From Bordetella parapertussis (lineage in GTDB: Bacteria > Pseudomonadota > Gammaproteobacteria > Burkholderiales > Burkholderiaceae_B), in assembly GCA_945903445.1 (NCBI GenBank), contig CAMDNZ010000005.1, positions 39,429 to 103,428 of the forward strand: a stretch of DNA of 64,000 bases. Reading direction: 5' to 3'. Shown here piece by piece: positions 60,267 through 64,000 of this stretch. The notes below the pieces were generated by a model that saw only the letters and a program-made list of their open reading frames with translations, had not been told where the DNA came from and searched no databases. A program made the translations under genes and the position numbers. Position 1 is the stretch's first letter; each line of letters begins with the position of its first letter.

Positions 60267-61122
60267 CGCCCGAAGGCGTGTCGGCAGTAGCCAGACGCGC
60301 CATCGGATCTTGCCGATAGTAGGCTGCCAACAAGCCATACCAAGCAGGCAGGGCTGCGGCTAGCGGGGCGGGATCGGTAAAGAAATGCTCGGAACTGACG
60401 GCGAAAAACTCGGCCTCGTCAGTTGCGGCATAAGGATCCAAGGGCAATTGGTCATACCATGCGCCGGCCTCGAGGCTTTCCGGATCGACGTCGGGCGGAA
60501 TCGCCGCCTCCAATGCGTCGAGCGCATCGCAGAAATCCGTCAGACTCTCTTCCAACACCCGACGCCACTGTCGCGGGTCGATGTCGCGATGCGCCGAGAG
60601 TTCGGGCATGCCGTCGGCATCGCCCCAGCGCAAGTCCAGCTTGTGTGCGAACTCGTGAATCACCACGTTGTAGGCCCTGGACGTGTCCTGGCTGTCGGCC
60701 CAGGACAAAATCAGCGGTCCGCCTTCCCAGGCTTCGCCGGTCAGCTCGTCCTCGTACTCGTGGACGACGCCACTGTCGTCCTGGTGGCTGCGTTCGACGG
60801 TAAAGCCGCTGGGGTAGACGATGATTTCGTCCCAGCCGTCATAAAGTGTCGGATCCAGGTGCAGCACGGGTAGGACGGCTTGCGCCGCGATCGCCAGCCG
60901 CATGCGATCGGTGAGGTGCAATCCCGCCGCGCCGTTGAAGGTCTTGCGTGCCAGCAACCACGCGGCGCGCGCTTGCAATTGACCGAGTTCGTCGGCGTTC
61001 AGGGTTTGCAAAAACGGCAGGTCGTTCAGCACGGCCTGCCAGGTCTGCGGATCGATGCGGTCTTGTACGGCCTGGGCCGCACGGTCGAGTCGGTCGTGTC
61101 CGAATAGCGTGCGCAAAATCAT
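60217..61122 (-). CDS. mtfA: Zinc-dependent peptidase MtfA
   Basis: A 301-residue M90-family metallopeptidase. The 'VVIHEFAHKLDLRWGDADGMP' segment carries the zinc His pair and catalytic Glu, and a downstream 'EFFAVSSEHFF' supplies the third ligand. In E. coli MtfA binds and inactivates the Mlc repressor. The E. coli target is probably absent here, so the role is open. The 3' end overlaps ridA by 50 bases; it is divergent from relA. Confidence 0.92.
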   Translation of the reverse strand: MILRTLFGHDRLDRAAQAVQDRIDPQTWQAVLNDLPFLQTLNADELGQLQARAAWLLARKTFNGAAGLHLTDRMRLAIAAQAVLPVLHLDPTLYDGWDEIIVYPSGFTVERSHQDDSGVVHEYEDELTGEAWEGGPLILSWADSQDTSRAYNVVIHEFAHKLDLRWGDADGMPELSAHRDIDPRQWRRVLEESLTDFCDALDALEAAIPPDVDPESLEAGAWYDQLPLDPYAATDEAEFFAVSSEHFFTDPAPLAAALPAWYGLLAAYYRQDPMARLATADTPSGVRPQPPSRRFRPSTED

Positions 61123-61264
61123 GGTCGAAGTCGGGATAAATGTTCAGGCTTTGGGCATATCTTAATGCCTGAGCCACGGCCTTATGCGATTCGGGCGATC
61201 CGCCTCGTGCGTCGCTGGCGCTGGGGTCGCCAGCTCTGGTGTAGAGTGTCGCTTATCGGCTGAA

Positions 61265-61286
61265 CCCGGCCCGTATCGAGGCCGGG
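61265..61286 (+). repeat. GC-rich hairpin in the relA leader
   Basis: CCCGGCC (61265-61271) pairs with GGCCGGG (61280-61286), 20 bases before the relA ATG. No T-run follows. It could slow translation initiation; this is inference. Confidence 0.4.
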
Positions 61287-61306
61287 AGTCCTGCGCTCTT
61301 ACCCTC

Positions 61307-63541
61307 ATGTTGCCCGAGCTCTCATCCCTTTCTGTCGATTGCTTTGACGCTGCCTGGCACGAGGCGGTTTGCGCGGGGCTGGACGCTGCGGGTTGCGCGC
61401 TCATGCGCCAGGCCGTGCATTGGGCGACACCGCGTTGGAATGGCCAAACCTCAGCCACGGGTGAAGATCTCGCCTTGCACGCCGCCGGTACGGCACGCCT
61501 GCTGGCCGGTCTGCACACCGATGCTCCGTCGCGGGTCGCCGCCGTACTGGCGGCGCTGCCCACCGATCTGAACGCGCCGCCGCCCGCTCCCCGCGCCGAT
61601 GTCATCGCCCAAACCTTCGGGGACGAGATCAGTCGCCTGGTTCAGGGTTCGCACGCACTGGTGCGTTTGGGCAACACCGCTCGCGCCGCCCGCGACGAGG
61701 CCGTCGATACCTCCGCTCAAAAAGAAATGCTGCGCAAGATGTTGCTGGCGATGGCGGCCGACTTGCGTATCGTGTTGATGCGCTTGGCGTCGCGGCTGCG
61801 CACCTTGCGCTGGTATGCCGAATCGAAAACGCCGTGCCCTTTGGCGTTTGCGCGGGAAACCCTCGATCTGTATGCGCCCCTGGCGAACCGGCTGGGTATC
61901 TGGCAACTCAAGTGGGAGATGGAGGATCTGTCGTTTCGCTTCATCGAACCTGTGCGGTACAAGCAGATCGCCAAGTCCTTGGAAGAAAAGCGCGCCGAGC
62001 GCGAAGCATTCATCGCCGCCGCCGTCGTGCGTCTGCAACGCGGTCTGTCCCAGGCGGGCGTGACGGCCGAAATCAGCGGCCGGCCCAAACATATCTACAG
62101 CATCTGGAACAAGATGCGAGTGAAGTCGTTGGACTTCACTCAACTCCTGGATTTGCGCGCATTGCGTGTGATCGTCGATGACGTGCGCGACTGCTATACC
62201 GCGCTGAGCCTGGTGCACGACATGTGTGTGCCGGTCAGCGAGGCGTTCGACGACTACATCTCGCGTCCCAAGCCCAACGGCTACCGGTCCTTGCATACCG
62301 TGGTGCTCGACGGCGATGGTCGCCCCTTCGAGGTGCAAATACGCACGCGCGAAATGCACCAGTTCGCCGAATACGGAATGGCTGCGCATTGGCGCTACAA
62401 GGAAGCCGGGGCACGTGGTGGCGAGGTGTCCGCCAATAGCGAGTACGACCGTCAGTTGTCGTGGATGCGGCAGTTGCTGGCCTGGAACGCCGACGTCGAT
62501 CCAGGGGGCGAAATCCCCATTGGCCGGGGCGCGCCATCGACCACCGACGGGCAAATATACGTGTTGACGCCGCAATCGCGCGTGGTCGAATTGCCGCAGG
62601 GCGCGACCCCGGTCGATTTCGCCTATCAACTGCATACCGATCTGGGGCATCGCTGCCGCGGCGCCCGGGTCGACGGTCAGATGGTGCCCTTGAACACCCG
62701 TTTGCAAACCGGTCAGACCGTCGAAGTCATCTCGGCCAAATCGGGTGGCCCATCGCGTGACTGGATCAATCCGCAACTGGGGTTTCTTGCCAGCCCGCGG
62801 GCGCGCTCCAAAGTGCGGATGTGGTTCAACGCCATCGAATTGCAGCAGCGCATCACGCAAGGCCAGGCCATCGTCGAAAAGGATTTGCAGCGCCTGGGCA
62901 AGACGGCGATCAACCTCGAGCAACTGGCCACGCAACTCGGATTCTCCAAAGCCGAGGATTTGTATGTGTCGGCGGCCAAGGACGAATTCAGCCTGAGGCA
63001 GATCGACGCGGTGTTCCAGCAACCGGCGGTCGAATCCGAAGATGCCGATCCCGCGTCGTTCGCGCACGCCAGCCGGGCGGAAAGCGCCGAGCGCAGCGGC
63101 AAGAGCGGCGTGCTGGTGGTGGGCGTCGGTTCCTTGATGACCCAGTTAGCGCGCTGCTGCCGTCCGGCCCCGCCGGACAGCATCGTGGGATTCGTGACCC
63201 GGGGGCGAGGAGTGTCTATCCACCGCAGCAGTTGCACGGCTTTTCGAGCCTTGACCGAGCGCGAGCCCGAGCGCGTCATCGATGTCGACTGGGGCGATAC
63301 CGGCGAGACGCTCTATCCCATCGACATCGTGGTTCATGCCCAAGACCGGCCCGGTTTGCTGCGCGACTTGTCCGAAGTGTTCGCTCGATTGCGGCTGAAC
63401 GTGACTGGCGTGAACACCCAAAGCCGCCAGTCCTTGGCGCACATGACCTTCACCGTCGAAGTCCTTGGCGCGCAAGCGATGGAGCGTGCCACCTTGGCCT
63501 TGGCCGAAGTGGCCGGGGTAACCGGCGTGGCGCGCCGCTAG
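61307..63541 (+). CDS. relA: GTP pyrophosphokinase RelA
   Basis: A 744-residue (p)ppGpp synthetase, the same length as E. coli RelA. The N-terminal hydrolase-like domain (about 40-170) lacks the His-Asp metal motif, so it should be synthetase-only. The synthetase domain follows ('ISGRPKHIYSIWNKM', 'RPKPNGYRSLHTVV', 'VQIRTREMHQFAEYGMAAHWRYKE'), then TGS ('TPVDFAYQLHTDLGHRC'), a helical and Zn-finger-like region ('ARCCRP') and a C-terminal ACT domain. I chose ATG 61307. It is activated on stalled ribosomes during amino-acid starvation. Confidence 0.94.
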   Translation: MLPELSSLSVDCFDAAWHEAVCAGLDAAGCALMRQAVHWATPRWNGQTSATGEDLALHAAGTARLLAGLHTDAPSRVAAVLAALPTDLNAPPPAPRADVIAQTFGDEISRLVQGSHALVRLGNTARAARDEAVDTSAQKEMLRKMLLAMAADLRIVLMRLASRLRTLRWYAESKTPCPLAFARETLDLYAPLANRLGIWQLKWEMEDLSFRFIEPVRYKQIAKSLEEKRAEREAFIAAAVVRLQRGLSQAGVTAEISGRPKHIYSIWNKMRVKSLDFTQLLDLRALRVIVDDVRDCYTALSLVHDMCVPVSEAFDDYISRPKPNGYRSLHTVVLDGDGRPFEVQIRTREMHQFAEYGMAAHWRYKEAGARGGEVSANSEYDRQLSWMRQLLAWNADVDPGGEIPIGRGAPSTTDGQIYVLTPQSRVVELPQGATPVDFAYQLHTDLGHRCRGARVDGQMVPLNTRLQTGQTVEVISAKSGGPSRDWINPQLGFLASPRARSKVRMWFNAIELQQRITQGQAIVEKDLQRLGKTAINLEQLATQLGFSKAEDLYVSAAKDEFSLRQIDAVFQQPAVESEDADPASFAHASRAESAERSGKSGVLVVGVGSLMTQLARCCRPAPPDSIVGFVTRGRGVSIHRSSCTAFRALTEREPERVIDVDWGDTGETLYPIDIVVHAQDRPGLLRDLSEVFARLRLNVTGVNTQSRQSLAHMTFTVEVLGAQAMERATLALAEVAGVTGVARR

Positions 63542-63606
63542 GCCGGTTCGAACCCGAGCGCGGCTTAGCGCCTGCGCGAGGACGGCTTAAGTCGGCCCGA
63601 CGCTGG

Positions 63607-63637
63607 TAAAATACCCGGTTTCCGCCGCTTGCGGTGG
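63607..63637 (+). promoter_or_regulatory. Possible promoter/leader elements before trpB
   Basis: TAAAAT (63607-63612) resembles a -10. CCGCCGC (63622-63628) can pair with GCGGTGG (63631-63637), with only a two-base gap. GGAG (63642-63645) then provides the ribosome site. No clear -35. Weak evidence. Confidence 0.3.
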
Positions 63638-63654
63638 CCTCGGAGAACGCCATT

Positions 63655-64000
63655 TTGACTTCGTACGATTATCCTGATGCACGGGGGCACTTCGGTCCCT
63701 ACGGCGGCGTATTCGTCGCCGAGACCCTGCGGCATGCGCTGGACGAGCTGGACGCTGCGTTTCAGTGCTGTTGGCAAGACCCGGCGTTCCAACAGGAATT
63801 CGCCTACGAACTCAAGCATTTCGTCGGCCGTCCCAGCGCGCTCTATCACGCCAAGCGGTGGTCCGAGCAGTTGGGCGGTGCCCAGATCTGGTTCAAGCGC
63901 GAAGATTTGAATCACACAGGCGCACACAAGGTCAATAATTGCATCGGGCAAGCGCTGCTGGCTCGGCACATGGGCAAACGGCGGGTCATCGCCGAGACCG
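63655..64000 (+). CDS. trpB: Tryptophan synthase beta chain, partial (runs off window)
   Basis: The first 115 codons of TrpB, which condenses indole with serine using PLP. Reading from TTG 63655 gives TSYDYPDARGHFGPYGG, then 'VFVAETLRHALDEL', 'ELKHFVGRPSALYHAKR' and 'IWFKREDLNHTGAHKVNN', where the PLP Lys lies in 'HTGAHKVNN'. GGAG sits nine bases before the TTG. An in-frame ATT three bases upstream is a less likely start. The gene is open at the window edge. The usual trpF neighbour is not upstream; relA is, 113 bases away. Confidence 0.93.
   Translation, partial: MTSYDYPDARGHFGPYGGVFVAETLRHALDELDAAFQCCWQDPAFQQEFAYELKHFVGRPSALYHAKRWSEQLGGAQIWFKREDLNHTGAHKVNNCIGQALLARHMGKRRVIAET

Noticed and set aside
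63544..63560. GGTTCGAACCC resembles a tRNA T-arm just after relA
   Set aside because: Flanking bases do not form the T-stem or acceptor stem, and the 5' part of a tRNA would lie inside relA coding.
1..64000. CRISPR arrays, insertion sequences, integrases, toxin-antitoxin pairs
   Set aside because: No regularly spaced repeats, transposase or integrase motifs, or typical small paired genes were seen.

Overview
The window is a gene-dense stretch of a Gram-negative betaproteobacterial chromosome. It is most consistent with the family Alcaligenaceae (Bordetella/Achromobacter relatives, order Burkholderiales). The reasons are a Bordetella-type general porin, a complete 14-gene nuo operon followed by a DUF2818 gene, a RisA/RisS-like regulatory pair next to ahpC-ahpD, the sets tsaB-rimI-udg, lplT/smc-zipA-ligA and msrB-yciB-bolA-par27, and GC-rich coding with many ATGA overlaps. 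The species cannot be named from sequence alone. I saw no rRNA, tRNA, CRISPR array, insertion sequence, integrase or prophage gene.

Layout. 1-4.2 kb: DoxX-like membrane protein, extradiol dioxygenase, then a lipid kinase / metallophosphoesterase / PAP2 phosphatase set. 4.4-5.9 kb: porin and a hairpin-rich 3' region. 5.9-20.9 kb: nuoA-N (respiratory complex I) plus DUF2818. 20.9-27.7 kb: serB and mfd on the minus strand, ispD-ispF on the plus strand, ahpC-ahpD on the minus strand. 27.7-29.9 kb: risS/risA two-component system. 30-32.4 kb: tsaB-rimI-udg. 32.4-36.2 kb: an accessory-looking patch with a lectin-like hypothetical gene and the nitric-oxide pair norR/hmp. 36.2-44.5 kb: lplT, smc, zipA, ligA. 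44.6-46.6 kb: a short-chain dehydrogenase and a divergent LysR regulator. 46.7-48.8 kb: msrB-yciB-bolA-par27. 49-54.7 kb: a branched-chain-amino-acid-type ABC transporter with a fused permease-ATPase, and a convergent degenerate LivF-like ATPase. 54.8-58.5 kb: fdxA-fpr-phaZ-rsxB-nth. 58.6-64 kb: pncB, ridA, mtfA, relA, and the first part of trpB running off the end.

How the genes work together. Complex I dominates. Around it are oxidative and nitrosative defence (AhpC/AhpD, MsrB, NorR/Hmp), DNA upkeep (Mfd, Udg, LigA, Nth, Smc), envelope biology (porin, LplT, PAP2, RisAS, Par27, YciB) and starvation or storage functions (RelA, PhaZ). Most of this is ordinary core genome.

Points that deserve a second look: the degenerate LivF paralogue with mutated ATP-binding motifs beside an intact liv operon; the PA-IL-like orphan gene with overlapping palindromes upstream; a 27-bp tandem duplication inside nuoE; a near-perfect 25-bp palindrome between ispF and ahpD; and terminators placed inside the ahpC-ahpD and liv transcription units. 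I did not find a clearly new multi-gene system. The best candidates are single-gene or regulatory oddities.
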